DNA from: Eubacteriales bacterium
GTDB taxonomy: Bacteria; Bacillota; Clostridia; Lachnospirales; Lachnospiraceae
Length of the DNA: 36,457 bases
Reading direction: 5' to 3'
Assembly (NCBI GenBank): GCA_030537135.1
Contig: JAUNOP010000030.1
Coordinates: forward strand, 1-36,457
The stretch's first letter is position 1, and each line of letters starts with the position of its first letter. Shown here piece by piece: positions 16,269 to 25,286 of the stretch. Position numbers and translations under genes: made by a program. The notes beneath the pieces are model-generated. The model saw only the letters and a program-made list of their open reading frames with translations, made no database searches and was not told where the DNA came from.

Positions 16269-17741
16269 TTAATTCAGCGCCTTCTCCAGCTCCTTTATCA
16301 CAATCTTCAGAGCCTTGATTCTGGCGTATTTCTTGTCTACAGATTCCAGGATGTACCAGGGAGCATAGGCTGTGCTGGTCTTCTGAAGCATTTCATTGAC
16401 AGCGCCCTCATACAAGTCCCATTTCTCACGGTTTCTCCAATCCTCGTCTGTGATTTTCCAGCGCTTCTCCGGATTGTTCTGACGGTCTGTAAAACGGGCG
16501 AGCTGGGTATCCTTGTCAATCTGCACCCAGAACTTGATAATCACAGCTCCCCAGTCAGAAAGCTCCTTCTCAAATTCATTCATCTCATTATAGGCCCTTC
16601 TCCAGTCATTCTCACTGCAGAAGCCCTCCAGGCGCTCTACCATTACTCGTCCATACCAGGTACGGTCAAAGATAGCGATATGTCCGTCCTTTGGAAGTCT
16701 GGTCCAGAAACGCCACAGATAATGACGAGCCTTCTCGTGAGGTTCCGGACTTGCAATCGGATGAACCTCAAAGCCTCTTGGGTCCAAAGCCTCTGTGATT
16801 CTCTTGATATTGCCGCCTTTTCCGGCTGCATCCCATCCCTCATAGGTAATGATAACAGGAACACGCTTTCTATAAAGGCGATTGTGCAGCTCTCCGAGCT
16901 TCTTCTGAAGAGCCTTCAGCTCTGCCTTATACTCTGCATCCTCCAGAACCTTTCCTTCCAGCTGAATTTCTTCAAGCTTCGGCATTTTCACAAGCGGGAA
17001 TACATTCTGAAGAAGAGGAACAGAATGTGCGCTGTTCTGCATGGCAACCTCAATTCCGCTTACCATCAGCTCCAAAACCTGCAGCTCAGCCCATTTTCTG
17101 TCCTTTGCATTTATAATATACCACGGAGCTGTGGACATATTGGTGTCTGAGAGATATTTGTTAAATATTGCGCGGCACTTTTTATAATGCTCATTCTGCC
17201 ATTTATCAAAGGCGCTGACACGCCACCTGGCGTCCTCATCCTCCAGAAGGCGCTCAATACGCGCTGTCTGTTCCTTTTTCTCAATATGCATGAAAAATTT
17301 CAATACCAGATATCCGTTGTCTGTGAGCTGACGCTCAAAGCGCTTGATGCTGTCGATTCTCTCTGCATAATGATCCTCGTCCAGCACTCCTTCCAGGCAG
17401 TCCTTTACTGTCTGCTCCATCCAGCCGGAATCCAGGAATGTGAATTTGCCTGCTTCAGGAATCTGCTTCATGTAGCGGTACAAAAACGGTCTGCGAAGCT
17501 CCTCTTCTGTAGGTGCAGACATGGTTGCAACCTTAAAAAATCTGGGGTCAATGTTCTTGATAACCTTGCCAATCGTGCTTCCCTTGCCAGAGGCTCCCCA
17601 GCCTTCAAAAAGTACAAGTACAGGAACCTTATGCTCCTTAATCTTCATCTGCAGCTCATACAGTCTGGCACGCGCTTTGTCAAGACGTTCCTTCACTTCC
17701 TCTTTGGACGGAATTTCTTCAGGATTCCAGTTCTTTAACAT
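16269..17741 (-). CDS. pap: Polyphosphate:AMP phosphotransferase, two fused PPK2 domains
   Basis: 490 aa from the ATG at 17741; GAGGTG precedes it, while the upstream in-frame GTG (17750) is part of that ribosome site. Family role: transfer of phosphate from polyphosphate to AMP (class II PPK2), in the cytoplasm. Two tandem PPK2 domains are visible. The C-terminal one is canonical: Walker A EGWDAAGKGGNI (about 301-312) and Walker B-like FDRTWYGRV (about 358-366). The N-terminal one keeps EGWGASGKGST (about 46-56) but reads FLDSGWMEQTV where DRTWYGR is expected, so it may be structural. This matches the known Acinetobacter-type PAP plan. It has its own promoter and terminator. Confidence 0.9.
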   Translation of the reverse strand: MLKNWNPEEIPSKEEVKERLDKARARLYELQMKIKEHKVPVLVLFEGWGASGKGSTIGKVIKNIDPRFFKVATMSAPTEEELRRPFLYRYMKQIPEAGKFTFLDSGWMEQTVKDCLEGVLDEDHYAERIDSIKRFERQLTDNGYLVLKFFMHIEKKEQTARIERLLEDEDARWRVSAFDKWQNEHYKKCRAIFNKYLSDTNMSTAPWYIINAKDRKWAELQVLELMVSGIEVAMQNSAHSVPLLQNVFPLVKMPKLEEIQLEGKVLEDAEYKAELKALQKKLGELHNRLYRKRVPVIITYEGWDAAGKGGNIKRITEALDPRGFEVHPIASPEPHEKARHYLWRFWTRLPKDGHIAIFDRTWYGRVMVERLEGFCSENDWRRAYNEMNEFEKELSDWGAVIIKFWVQIDKDTQLARFTDRQNNPEKRWKITDEDWRNREKWDLYEGAVNEMLQKTSTAYAPWYILESVDKKYARIKALKIVIKELEKALN

Positions 17742-17887
17742 AGAATTCACCTCATTTTCTGTGCGGGTTAAAAGTTGTTTGTTCTTAAACCGCGCATCTA
17801 AAGCTGTGCGATTTAAAAATTAAAAAGGCGGACATATTTATCTTCTATAATATTTTCAGTCCATCTCCGTTTCATCTTATAATATCT

Positions 17888-17916
17888 AGTATAAGCACAA
17901 ATTTGTAAAAAATCAA
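17888..17916 (-). promoter_or_regulatory. Promoter of the PPK2-type kinase gene
   Basis: TTGATT (17911-17916), 17 bases, TATACT (17888-17893) on the minus strand. The ~140-base leader contains a small hairpin GGTT-AAG/CTT-AACC near 17766-17791. Confidence 0.6.
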
Positions 17917-18100
17917 CAATATTCTAAAGAACAAATGAATTTTATTGTTATAATTGTTACTGTTTGATATGTCCATGGCAGCCTGCTTTACCATGAACAA
18001 AAATGCTGCCTTCTAGTGCATCTCATGCTGCCCGCCTTAAGATTTTCGTGTCTCTGGCACGGAAATTTTTCAGCTGCTGTTTATACCCCTTTCAGGCATT

Positions 18101-18222
18101 TAACCAAATCAAGTAAGTCCACTGCTTCAGCTGCGAAAAGCAATAAGCAGTGGATGGGGACTTGCTTGTATCAGGAGGGATGCAAGCCCTTCCTGATAGA
18201 CTGCGAAGCAGTTATTTGGTTA
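18101..18222. repeat. Cloverleaf-like structured intergenic element
   Basis: Perfect outer arms TAACCAAAT (18101-18109) and ATTTGGTTA (18214-18222) enclose three hairpins. The first is AAGTAAGTCC/GGACTTGCTT with inner CCACTGCTT/AAGCAGTGG (18111-18167). The second is TATCAGGAGGG/CCCTTCCTGATA (18169-18199), and the third CTGC-GAA-GCAG (18202-18212). The first module recurs at 29482-29551. It could be a small non-autonomous element with terminal inverted repeats or a structured RNA. Nothing codes here. Confidence 0.6.
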
Positions 18223-18224
18223 TG

Positions 18225-18262
18225 AGCAAGCAGCGAAGCGGATTGCGCATATGCGCTTGACC
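18225..18262. repeat. Palindromic intergenic repeat, copy B
   Basis: AGCAAGCAGCGAAGCGGATT followed by the perfect palindrome GCGCATATGCGC and TTGACC. The AGCGAAGCGG...CGCTTGA ends match copy A in reverse orientation, with a different centre. Confidence 0.6.
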
Positions 18263-18359
18263 AGTAAAATCCTGTGCAAAATGGAAAAATTTCGGTTCTG
18301 GCTTGTCCAGGTTAGGGTAGGAAAACTCACGTTCTTAATCTTGGGATGATTGCCATTTC

Positions 18360-18388
18360 TTGATTCTATGTATAATAAGTGTTATAAT
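18360..18388 (+). promoter_or_regulatory. Promoter of the restriction-modification genes
   Basis: TTGATT (18360-18365), 17 bases, TATAAT (18383-18388). The leader to the ATG at 18538 is about 140 bases and contains repeat copy C. Confidence 0.6.
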
Positions 18389-18465
18389 ATATACATAGAA
18401 AACAAATATAGACATACCAAAACAACTGTATCATTGATAAACGATAAGATATGCAGTTATAAGAG

Positions 18466-18510
18466 AGCTGCAAAGCGGACGTCATACCCTGTGGGTATCG
18501 CAAATTTCCG
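18466..18510. repeat. Palindromic intergenic repeat, copy C, in the methyltransferase leader
   Basis: AGCTGCAAAGCGGACGTC, then ATACCCTGTGGGTATCGCAA and ATTTCCG. The inner TACCCTGTGGGTA is identical to copy A (reverse orientation), and the flanks differ at a few bases. It lies between the promoter and the ribosome site of the methyltransferase gene, so it will be transcribed. Confidence 0.65.
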
Positions 18511-18537
18511 ATTAACAATAAGGAGGTGGCGGCAGCT

Positions 18538-20724
18538 ATGGAAAGTATAAATATCCTGGAGGAATCTTATTTTTACATAAACAGGCACTTTAACACTTAT
18601 AAAAAATATTTTAAATTTCTATATTGCTCTAATATTTCTGATGAGGAGGTTCAATTTGTCGACAAAATATTTGGCAAAGCACAGGCAGAATTATGTACGT
18701 CTGATAAAATGCTGAATTATTCCATAGCTACCCTATATACAGCGGTCTCTGTACTTATAGAAATCATGAACAGGAATCATATTTCGTATTCATTGGAAGA
18801 TATAGAAAATATCTGCCCAAAATATGCCGATTTTCCTCAAAGCACAATGCAATTCCCTCAAAGTACAGAGAATGAGCTGGAAGAAATTCTCTTCGGATTA
18901 TTAGTAAATGGAGTAGATTTAAACTGTCGAAAAAAATCCGGCAGTGAGAGAACGCCAGATGAAATCATTGCTTATATGCTGGATATTATTGGATATTCCG
19001 GTTCAGACATCATAAATCGTACCATTATAGACCCAGCCTGCGGAACTGGAACCTTTACAGCCCAAATTTTGAAAAGATATATCAGTGAAGCAAAGCCATG
19101 GGGAAATGCATTCATTCTGGATAAATTGCTTATCCAAAAATCCATACAGGCATTTGATACAAAGCCCTTAAATGTATATATTACAAAAATAGTATTCGTA
19201 GTGAAATTGATTATAGAAAAAATAATTCACAATATATCAGAAGTTCTTGATGTTATTAAAAAAGCTCCTGTATATTGTGAGGATTTTTTAAAAACAAACC
19301 AGCATGCCGATTATATCGTAGGAAATCCTCCTTATATACGCCTGCAAAATCTTCCTCCAGCATACAGAGATGATATCAAAAAGCATTACATAAGTGCAAC
19401 CGGAAGATTTGACATTTACGTATGTTTTATAGAAGCCGCCAGCAAATTGTTAAAAGATAACGGCACCTTCTGCCTGATCACCAGCAACAAATACCTTACT
19501 ACAAATTATGGTGCTGGAATCCGAAAATATCTGACAGACAATATATATATTAAACAATTAATAGATTTATTTGATACAAAGCTTTTCAAAGCCTCTGTTC
19601 TGCCTGCTATTTTAGTTTGCCAAAAAAAAGAACCCAGTAGTATAGTAGATTATATTGGAGTAAAATCCAGTTCCGAAATTTCTAACACCAATACGAAATA
19701 TTTAAGCAGCGCAGAATTATTTAAATTTCTCCAAAACGTAGAGCTGCCTTCACAGCATAATGCTATTCTTGTCAAAAGTGAAGAACGCCTTCCTCTGGAA
19801 ATTGTACGTACGCAGACATCCTTGCCTAAAGGCGGGAATACCTGGAATTTCTCTGCATCTGCTGAAATTGAATTAATGAAAAAAATAGAAGCAAAAAAAT
19901 ACTGTTCGCTTGGTGAATTAGTTGATATCAACGTAGGAGTGAAATCTACAGCCGACGATGTTTTCGTCAAACCAATGACGCAGGAATTTATAGAAAAAAA
20001 TAGATTTGAAAAGGAGCTGATTTTTCCGCTTATTCAAAGCTTTAATGTAAAAAAATGGAAAATTGAATGGGGTTCTTGTCCAAAGGACAGATATATTCTC
20101 TATCCACATATAGAAAAAAACGGGAATATGTGCGCAGCTCCATTAGAGCTGTATCCCAATATTTGTTCTTACCTGCATAATAACAAAAATATTTTAGCAT
20201 CCAGAACATATTTAACAGAATCAAAGATACGAAAATGGTATGAATGCTGGGTACCACAAAGGCTCTCAAAATTCAGACAGCCCAAATTAGTTACTCGAGA
20301 CATTGTTTCCTGTAATTCCTTTGCCTATGATACAAACGGTATGATCTGTCAGGGAAATACTTTCTTTCTCACAAGAAAAGAACGAGTATTTCCTGGTAAT
20401 TGCTCTGACCTCGACAGTTCAGAATATTATTATTTTCTCCTTGGTTTTCTTAATACCAAAATCATGGAATTTTATCAAAAAATAATTAGCGGCTGTTTGT
20501 ATTCTAAAAAATACCGATACACGACCACCAATCTAAAACGATGGCCGATCCCTGAAGTTTCTTCTGATTGTGCCAGGAAAATTGCTCGGCTGGCAAGAAA
20601 AATTACTTTTGAACAAGCATATACATGTACGGAAAAAGAATTGGATGAAATTGCTTATAAGTTATTTGAACTTAGCAAAGAAGAAATACAAGTTGTTGGA
20701 AATTTTTTAAAAAACAACACATAA
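18538..20724 (+). CDS. Type II DNA adenine-N6 methyltransferase (Eco57I/TaqI-like)
   Basis: 728 aa from the ATG at 18538; AAGGAGG lies upstream, and the GTG at 18526 overlaps that ribosome site. It protects host DNA by adenine methylation. SAM-binding motif I is DPACGTGTF (about 165-173) and catalytic motif IV is GNPPYIRLQ (about 262-270). KLLKDNGTFCLITSNKYLTT follows. A long C-terminal part (IDLFDTKLFKASVLPAILVC, then INVGVKSTADDVF onward) fits a TaqI_C-type target recognition region. The order motif I before IV with a C-terminal recognition domain is the gamma layout. The target sequence cannot be predicted. The gene is visibly more AT-rich than its neighbours, consistent with horizontal transfer, and is followed by its nuclease partner 54 bases on. 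Confidence 0.92.
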   Translation: MESINILEESYFYINRHFNTYKKYFKFLYCSNISDEEVQFVDKIFGKAQAELCTSDKMLNYSIATLYTAVSVLIEIMNRNHISYSLEDIENICPKYADFPQSTMQFPQSTENELEEILFGLLVNGVDLNCRKKSGSERTPDEIIAYMLDIIGYSGSDIINRTIIDPACGTGTFTAQILKRYISEAKPWGNAFILDKLLIQKSIQAFDTKPLNVYITKIVFVVKLIIEKIIHNISEVLDVIKKAPVYCEDFLKTNQHADYIVGNPPYIRLQNLPPAYRDDIKKHYISATGRFDIYVCFIEAASKLLKDNGTFCLITSNKYLTTNYGAGIRKYLTDNIYIKQLIDLFDTKLFKASVLPAILVCQKKEPSSIVDYIGVKSSSEISNTNTKYLSSAELFKFLQNVELPSQHNAILVKSEERLPLEIVRTQTSLPKGGNTWNFSASAEIELMKKIEAKKYCSLGELVDINVGVKSTADDVFVKPMTQEFIEKNRFEKELIFPLIQSFNVKKWKIEWGSCPKDRYILYPHIEKNGNMCAAPLELYPNICSYLHNNKNILASRTYLTESKIRKWYECWVPQRLSKFRQPKLVTRDIVSCNSFAYDTNGMICQGNTFFLTRKERVFPGNCSDLDSSEYYYFLLGFLNTKIMEFYQKIISGCLYSKKYRYTTTNLKRWPIPEVSSDCARKIARLARKITFEQAYTCTEKELDEIAYKLFELSKEEIQVVGNFLKNNT

Positions 20725-20778
20725 ATTCAATTTACTTCATCAATGCAGAAGATTTTTCCAAAGCAGGAGGATTTTTTT

Positions 20779-21878
20779 ATGGATTATATGAAAACTAGTA
20801 AAACGCCGCCCAGAGCGAAAAAAGATTTGTCAACTCCCGAAAATCTTGCAGAACGTTTGAGACCGCTCATTGGTCAAAAATTAAAGCTGTCTGGAAAGCC
20901 GCGGACAGACGGCTCAAACTTCAGGAAATTAATAACATCTTTTTTACTGTCTCAGTATATGCCTGAAGGCTCACAAGAATACGAAATTATTCCGCCAAGA
21001 AAAAAGGCGTACCTGTTTTTTTGAGAGAATATATCGACACATATCTCGTAACAACAGGTACTTCGTATAATCTTCAAGTTTGGAATCGAAATCCTAATAC
21101 TCCATCTGTACAAATAGATTTGAAAAATGGGGAAGCATTGCTCGCAAATGATGTACGTTTTGTTCTGGGGAAAGTAAATAGCGAAGGTATTCTGGAATCT
21201 ATCATTATCATGACACATGCATATATAGAAAATACTTTTGGGAAGTTTGGGAAACCCACATTAAAGCAGCAGCTCATTGTCTCAAATAAAAAGCGTAGAG
21301 AAATCGTAGAAACAGGTTCGCTGGTAATTGACGATACTGCTCTCTCCCATGATGTTATAGACTTCAACCATAATCCAATTGCTTCAAATGTCGGTCTCAA
21401 GGATGAACCAACAAAAGTATTTCCAATTTCTTATATAGACAAGGAAATCACCAGCAAGCTCTTAGGCCAAAAACTGAATTCCTCATTTTCAACCAAACAG
21501 AGAGGACAGCAATTAGAGCGAATAGTTGCCTATCACTTAGGTTATACGCAAAGTCAAGAGACTTTAGAGGGCGGTTATCCTGATATAAGAAATCAAATGC
21601 TTGAAATAAAAGTGCAGGATTCGCCAACTATAGACCTTGGAAAATACTCTCCTCAATTTGAAGAGCAAATAAACCAGAATTTCACAACCAGAACTATTCG
21701 CTACTTGATTGCATTAACAGACGCGGCAAGCGGCTCTATTGACGGAATTATTCTTTGTCCTGGCGAGGACTTAGGCAAGCATTTTTCTTATATCACGCAG
21801 GGAAGCTTTAAATGTCAACGAAGTATACCAATGAACTTTTTTAAACAGTATAGAGGACAAGTCGTCTATAATCCTTAA
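20779..21878 (+). CDS. Restriction endonuclease (PD-(D/E)XK), frame interrupted by a -1 shift
   Basis: Translation starts at 20779, eight bases after AGGAGG. The first frame runs 76 codons to the heptamer A AAA AAG (21000-21006), then only five more to TGA at 21022-21024 (81-aa product). A -1 slip at the heptamer continues with GVPVFLREYIDTYLVTTGTS and the rest to 21878, giving a 366-aa protein. The joined text reads as one continuous domain. A PD-(D/E)XK-type site is visible as GGYPDIRNQMLEIKVQ (PD at about 268-269, EIK at about 276-278 of the joined protein), with RGQQLERIVAYHLG before it. The frame break may be programmed frameshifting, a true inactivating indel or an assembly error in the A run. 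A TTG-initiated 285-aa form from 21021 is another, weaker, possibility. Confidence 0.8.
21000..21061 (+). promoter_or_regulatory. Candidate programmed -1 ribosomal frameshift site
   Basis: The zero-frame codons end ag-A AAA AAG, the same heptamer and phase as E. coli dnaX. Two bases later GTACCTGTT (21009-21017) pairs perfectly with AACAGGTAC (21053-21061). An inner stem GAGAATAT/ATATCTC (21025-21032, 21041-21047) stacks inside. The zero-frame stop lies within the structure. The two-base spacing is shorter than the usual 5-9, which weakens the case. Confidence 0.5.
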
Positions 21879-21910
21879 CCATACTAATTTTATAACAAGG
21901 AGGCAGTCAA

Positions 21911-22180
21911 ATGTTCCGTTTATGGGGAAAAATATGGAAAAGCAATCATTTAATCAAAGACACTGTAGCAGTTGAGGACAGCAGTGACACCCGCACGCAC
22001 AAGGTATTTCACTGCCTGAGCCAAATCTGCCTTAACTTTGACCTGGAGCAGCCTATCTGGCTGGACTCTAATATCAAGGACTTCCAGAGGATAGGCAAAA
22101 CCCGGTTCCGTCAGGATAATTTTATAGAAGAAATCCCCTTCGACTACCTGGAAATTCAGATAATCGAAGAGGACTCTTAA
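21911..22180 (+). CDS. Conserved hypothetical small protein
   Basis: 89 aa, beginning MFRLWGKIWKSNHLIKDTVA and ending with an acidic tail (EIPFDYLEIQIIEEDS). AAGGAGG is seven bases ahead of the ATG. There is no membrane segment and no motif I can name. It lies 32 bases after the nuclease stop and could be cotranscribed with the restriction-modification genes. Its base composition is closer to the surrounding housekeeping genes, so it more likely belongs to the chromosome backbone. Its stop overlaps the convergent dehydrogenase gene by four bases. Confidence 0.75.
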   Translation: MFRLWGKIWKSNHLIKDTVAVEDSSDTRTHKVFHCLSQICLNFDLEQPIWLDSNIKDFQRIGKTRFRQDNFIEEIPFDYLEIQIIEEDS

Positions 22181-23133
22181 CATACGCGGTTTCTCTCTTT
22201 TCCTTCCAAAAACGCCTCTATATTCTTCACTACTTCATTGACGCACCGAAACCGTGTCTCCACTGGTGCCCAGGCCATGTGCGGCGTGATGACAAGCTTT
22301 CTGCTGTCCCGAATCTTCGCAAGAGGATTGTCTGGCGCCATAGGCTCCACCTTCAGAACATCCAGCGCAGCCCCTGCGATCCAATTCTCTGTGAGAGCCG
22401 TATACAGAGCCTCCTGCTCCACAATCGGTCCCCTTGCCACATTCACAAGAACCGCTGTGTTTTTCATTTTTCCGAGCGCCTCTGCATCTATCAGATTCTC
22501 TGTGTACGCATTCAGCGGCGCATGGATGGACAAAATATCCGATTCCCTGAGAATTGTGTCAAAATCCACCTGTTCATAGGGAGAGTCATACCTTCCTCCA
22601 GAAGCAGAATAACAGATCACACGGCAGTCAAAGGCCTGTGCAATCTGCGCCACCTTTCTTCCAATGGCTCCGAGGCCGATAATTCCCCACGTCTTCCCGG
22701 AAAGCTCATAGAATCTCTCTGGAAAGCAGGAGAAAGCTCCTGCCCTCGTGTATTCTCCTGATTTTACATACTCATCATAATATCTCAGCTTTTCCCACAC
22801 ATAAAAGAGCAGCGCAAAGGTATGCTGCGCCACAGCGTTTGTGGAATATGCAGGCACATTGCAGGCTGCAATCCCTCTTTTTTTGAGATACTCTCTGTCC
22901 AGGTTATTAATTCCGGTTGCCGTGAGGCAAATAAGCTTGAGATTTCTGGCTTCCTTTAGCGTTTCCTCATCCATGGGAAGCTTGTTCGCCACGATAATAT
23001 CTGCATCCTCCACCCGTGCAGGCATTTCCTCTGCAGAGGTTTTGGGATAAATCACAACTTCCCCCAGATTCTGGAAAGGGGTGAAGACCATGTCTTCACC
23101 CACACTCAAACCTTCCAATATTGCAATTTTCAT
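22177..23133 (-). CDS. NAD-dependent D-2-hydroxyacid dehydrogenase
   Basis: 318 aa from the ATG at 23133 (MKIAILEGLS), four bases after the pgi stop; the longer upstream reading overlaps pgi and lacks family similarity. The NAD-binding motif is GIIGLGAIGRKVAQ (GxGxxG at 153-158). The catalytic Arg is in NVARGP (R234), the Glu in KVEP (E263) and the His in ITPHMAWAP (H285). This family includes hydroxypyruvate/glyoxylate reductases and D-lactate-type dehydrogenases; the substrate is not decidable from sequence. Coupling to pgi in one transcript suggests a role next to central carbon metabolism. Confidence 0.92.
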   Translation of the reverse strand: MKIAILEGLSVGEDMVFTPFQNLGEVVIYPKTSAEEMPARVEDADIIVANKLPMDEETLKEARNLKLICLTATGINNLDREYLKKRGIAACNVPAYSTNAVAQHTFALLFYVWEKLRYYDEYVKSGEYTRAGAFSCFPERFYELSGKTWGIIGLGAIGRKVAQIAQAFDCRVICYSASGGRYDSPYEQVDFDTILRESDILSIHAPLNAYTENLIDAEALGKMKNTAVLVNVARGPIVEQEALYTALTENWIAGAALDVLKVEPMAPDNPLAKIRDSRKLVITPHMAWAPVETRFRCVNEVVKNIEAFLEGKERNRVC

Positions 23134-23137
23134 GAAA

Positions 23138-24484
23138 TTACAGTCTCTTGAGCAGCTCTTCTCTCTGAGCCTCATACCCTGGTTTTCCAAGAAGTGCGAA
23201 CATGTTCTTCTTGTAGCTCTCTACACCTGGCTGATTGAACGGATTTACGCCCAGGAGATATCCGCTCACGCCGCAGGCAAACTCAAAGAAATAGAATAAC
23301 TGACCCAGATAGAATTCATTCTGCTCTGGAATATCAATGCGCAGATTAGGAACCTGACCGTCCGTGTGAGCCAGGATAGTTCCGTTCATAGCGCTCTTGT
23401 TTACGAAATCAACAGTCTTGCCAGCCAGATAGTTGAGGCCGTCCAGGTCTACAGGCTCTTCTTCGATAATAATCTCTGCGCCTGACTTCTCTACATTGAG
23501 AACAGTCTCAAACATGATTCTGGCACCGTCCTGGATAAACTGTCCCATAGAATGAAGGTCTGTTGTCAGATCCACTGCTGCCGGGAAAATGCCCTTCTGG
23601 TCCTTGCCCTCGCTCTCGCCGTAGAGCTGCTTCCACCACTCATTCATATAATGAAGGCTTGGCTCATAGTTTGCCAGAACCTCAACGCCTTTTCCTTTGC
23701 GCAGAAGGATATTGCGCACTGCGGCATATTTCACGGCATCATTTTCTTCAAACGGAGTATTCAAAGCCAGCTCTCTTCCAGAAGCAGCACCCTCCATCAG
23801 CTTATCAATATCTGCGCCGCTCACGGCGATTGGCAGAAGTCCCACAGCCGTCAGAACAGAGAAGCGTCCTCCTACGTCATCCGGAACTACGAACTCTGCA
23901 TAGCCTTCCTCGTCTGCTACCTTTTTGAGCGCTCCTCTTGCCTTGTCGGTGGTAGCATAGATTCTGGCAGCAGCGCCTTTCTTACCATACTTCTTCTCCA
24001 GAATAGCCTTAAACACACGGAAGGCAATCGCCGGCTCAGTTGTTGTACCGGACTTGGAAATCATGTTGATGGAGAAATCTCTGTCTCCGATTACATCAAT
24101 AAAGCCCTGGATATAAGAAGAGCTGATGCTGTTTCCTACATAATAAATCTCAGGAGTCTTGCGGATATCCGCAGACACATTATTGTAGAATCCATGTCTC
24201 AGGAATTCAATGGCAGCTCTGGCTCCCAGGTAGGAACCTCCGATGCCGATAACAAGAAGAACTTCAGAATCCTCCTGGATTTTCTTTGCTGCTGCTTTAA
24301 TGCGTGCAAATTCCTCTTTGTCATAATCCACCGGAAGGTCTATCCATCCAAGGAAATCATTTCCTGCTCCACTCTTGCTTACCAGAGTACTCTTAGCTGC
24401 TTGTGCAAGAGTTTTCATTGATTCCATCTCATGGTCTGCTACAAAACAGGCTGCTTTTGAATAATCAAACGTTACTTTGCTCAT
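23138..24484 (-). CDS. pgi: Glucose-6-phosphate isomerase
   Basis: 448 aa, interconverting glucose-6-phosphate and fructose-6-phosphate in the cytoplasm. The length and text match the compact Firmicutes Pgi. Landmarks: [38 protein letters not shown] (sugar-phosphate-binding SKSGTT), [16 protein letters not shown] and the catalytic glutamate region [25 protein letters not shown] is eight bases before the ATG and the promoter is at 24530-24558. It is the first gene of a two-gene unit with the dehydrogenase. Confidence 0.97.
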   Translation of the reverse strand: MSKVTFDYSKAACFVADHEMESMKTLAQAAKSTLVSKSGAGNDFLGWIDLPVDYDKEEFARIKAAAKKIQEDSEVLLVIGIGGSYLGARAAIEFLRHGFYNNVSADIRKTPEIYYVGNSISSSYIQGFIDVIGDRDFSINMISKSGTTTEPAIAFRVFKAILEKKYGKKGAAARIYATTDKARGALKKVADEEGYAEFVVPDDVGGRFSVLTAVGLLPIAVSGADIDKLMEGAASGRELALNTPFEENDAVKYAAVRNILLRKGKGVEVLANYEPSLHYMNEWWKQLYGESEGKDQKGIFPAAVDLTTDLHSMGQFIQDGARIMFETVLNVEKSGAEIIIEEEPVDLDGLNYLAGKTVDFVNKSAMNGTILAHTDGQVPNLRIDIPEQNEFYLGQLFYFFEFACGVSGYLLGVNPFNQPGVESYKKNMFALLGKPGYEAQREELLKRL

Positions 24485-24529
24485 GTTTATCGCTCCTTTT
24501 CTCTTATGAGATTACAGTTTGTACCTTTT

Positions 24530-24558
24530 AGTATATCAAATTGTAGCTTTTTTCACAA
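24530..24558 (-). promoter_or_regulatory. Promoter of pgi
   Basis: TTGTGA (24553-24558), 17 bases, TATACT (24530-24535) on the minus strand, with a short leader to the start at 24484. Confidence 0.7.
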
Positions 24559-24644
24559 GCTATTTACTACATTTTCCCAAAATTAACTTTTCAGACATGT
24601 TACTCCTCACTGCGAACAGGAGCCTCAAACCAGGGGGCTATATT

Positions 24645-25286
24645 TCAACTATTCATAAACTCCTGAATAATTTCTTTCATAATCGCGGTTTCCTCAGGAG
24701 TGAGCATTTTCTTGAAATGCCCTCCTGTAGCAGCAGTCTGGCGGATTCCCTCGGCGATATGGTCGAGCATTTTCTCCCGCTCTCTGCGCTCCTTTTCCTT
24801 GCGTTCTCTCTCCTTTTTCGCAGACTCGGCTGTCTTCATATCTGATACCACAACCGCAGCCGCCGGAGCAGCGCTCTTATCTATATATTCTCTCATCCAC
24901 TCCAGAGCCTCTGTCTCACGGAAGGAAATATCAAGTCCTGTTCTCACAAGCATCAATACAACCGGAACTCCCACTGCCATATACAGATAGGAGGCAGCCA
25001 GAGGTGTACGTATATCAGCAAAATGATGAATCAACAAAGATACACCATACAGCAGCGTGCTGACCAGTGCCGGATACCATACAAAACGGTTCATCAGGCG
25101 AATCGCCCTGTCCCGTTTCTCCCACAGAGTAAACCATCTGTCCTTCTGCAGTGCAAACTCACTCTCATTTCTTTTCTTTAAGGTTCTTTTGTACAGCAGA
25201 TTGCTAACCAGGATACCAATTGCTCCCACTGCTCCTGCTGCTGCCATAGCGAATACCAGTATCTGCATACGAATGATCATTTCCAT
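24645..25286 (-). CDS. Conserved membrane protein of unknown function
   Basis: 213 aa; AAGGAGG stands nine bases before the ATG. Hydrophobic segments occur at about residues 8-31 (ILVFAMAAAGAVGAIGILVS), 68-86 (FVWYPALVSTLLYGVSLLI) and 97-115 (AASYLYMAVGVPVVLMLV). A highly charged stretch (SAKKERERKEKERREREKML) follows, likely a helical or coiled-coil cytoplasmic tail. I recognise no family or catalytic motif. It appears to be a single-gene unit with a promoter candidate at 25385-25413. Confidence 0.8.
   Translation of the reverse strand: MEMIIRMQILVFAMAAAGAVGAIGILVSNLLYKRTLKKRNESEFALQKDRWFTLWEKRDRAIRLMNRFVWYPALVSTLLYGVSLLIHHFADIRTPLAASYLYMAVGVPVVLMLVRTGLDISFRETEALEWMREYIDKSAAPAAAVVVSDMKTAESAKKERERKEKERREREKMLDHIAEGIRQTAATGGHFKKMLTPEETAIMKEIIQEFMNS

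Noticed and set aside
13299-18510. CRISPR-like repeats
   Set aside because: The repeated palindromes are scattered singly between genes, vary in their centres and have no regular spacers or cas genes.
20743-20778. Upstream ATG at 20743 as the nuclease start
   Set aside because: No ribosome site ahead of it, while 20779 has AGGAGG at ideal spacing.
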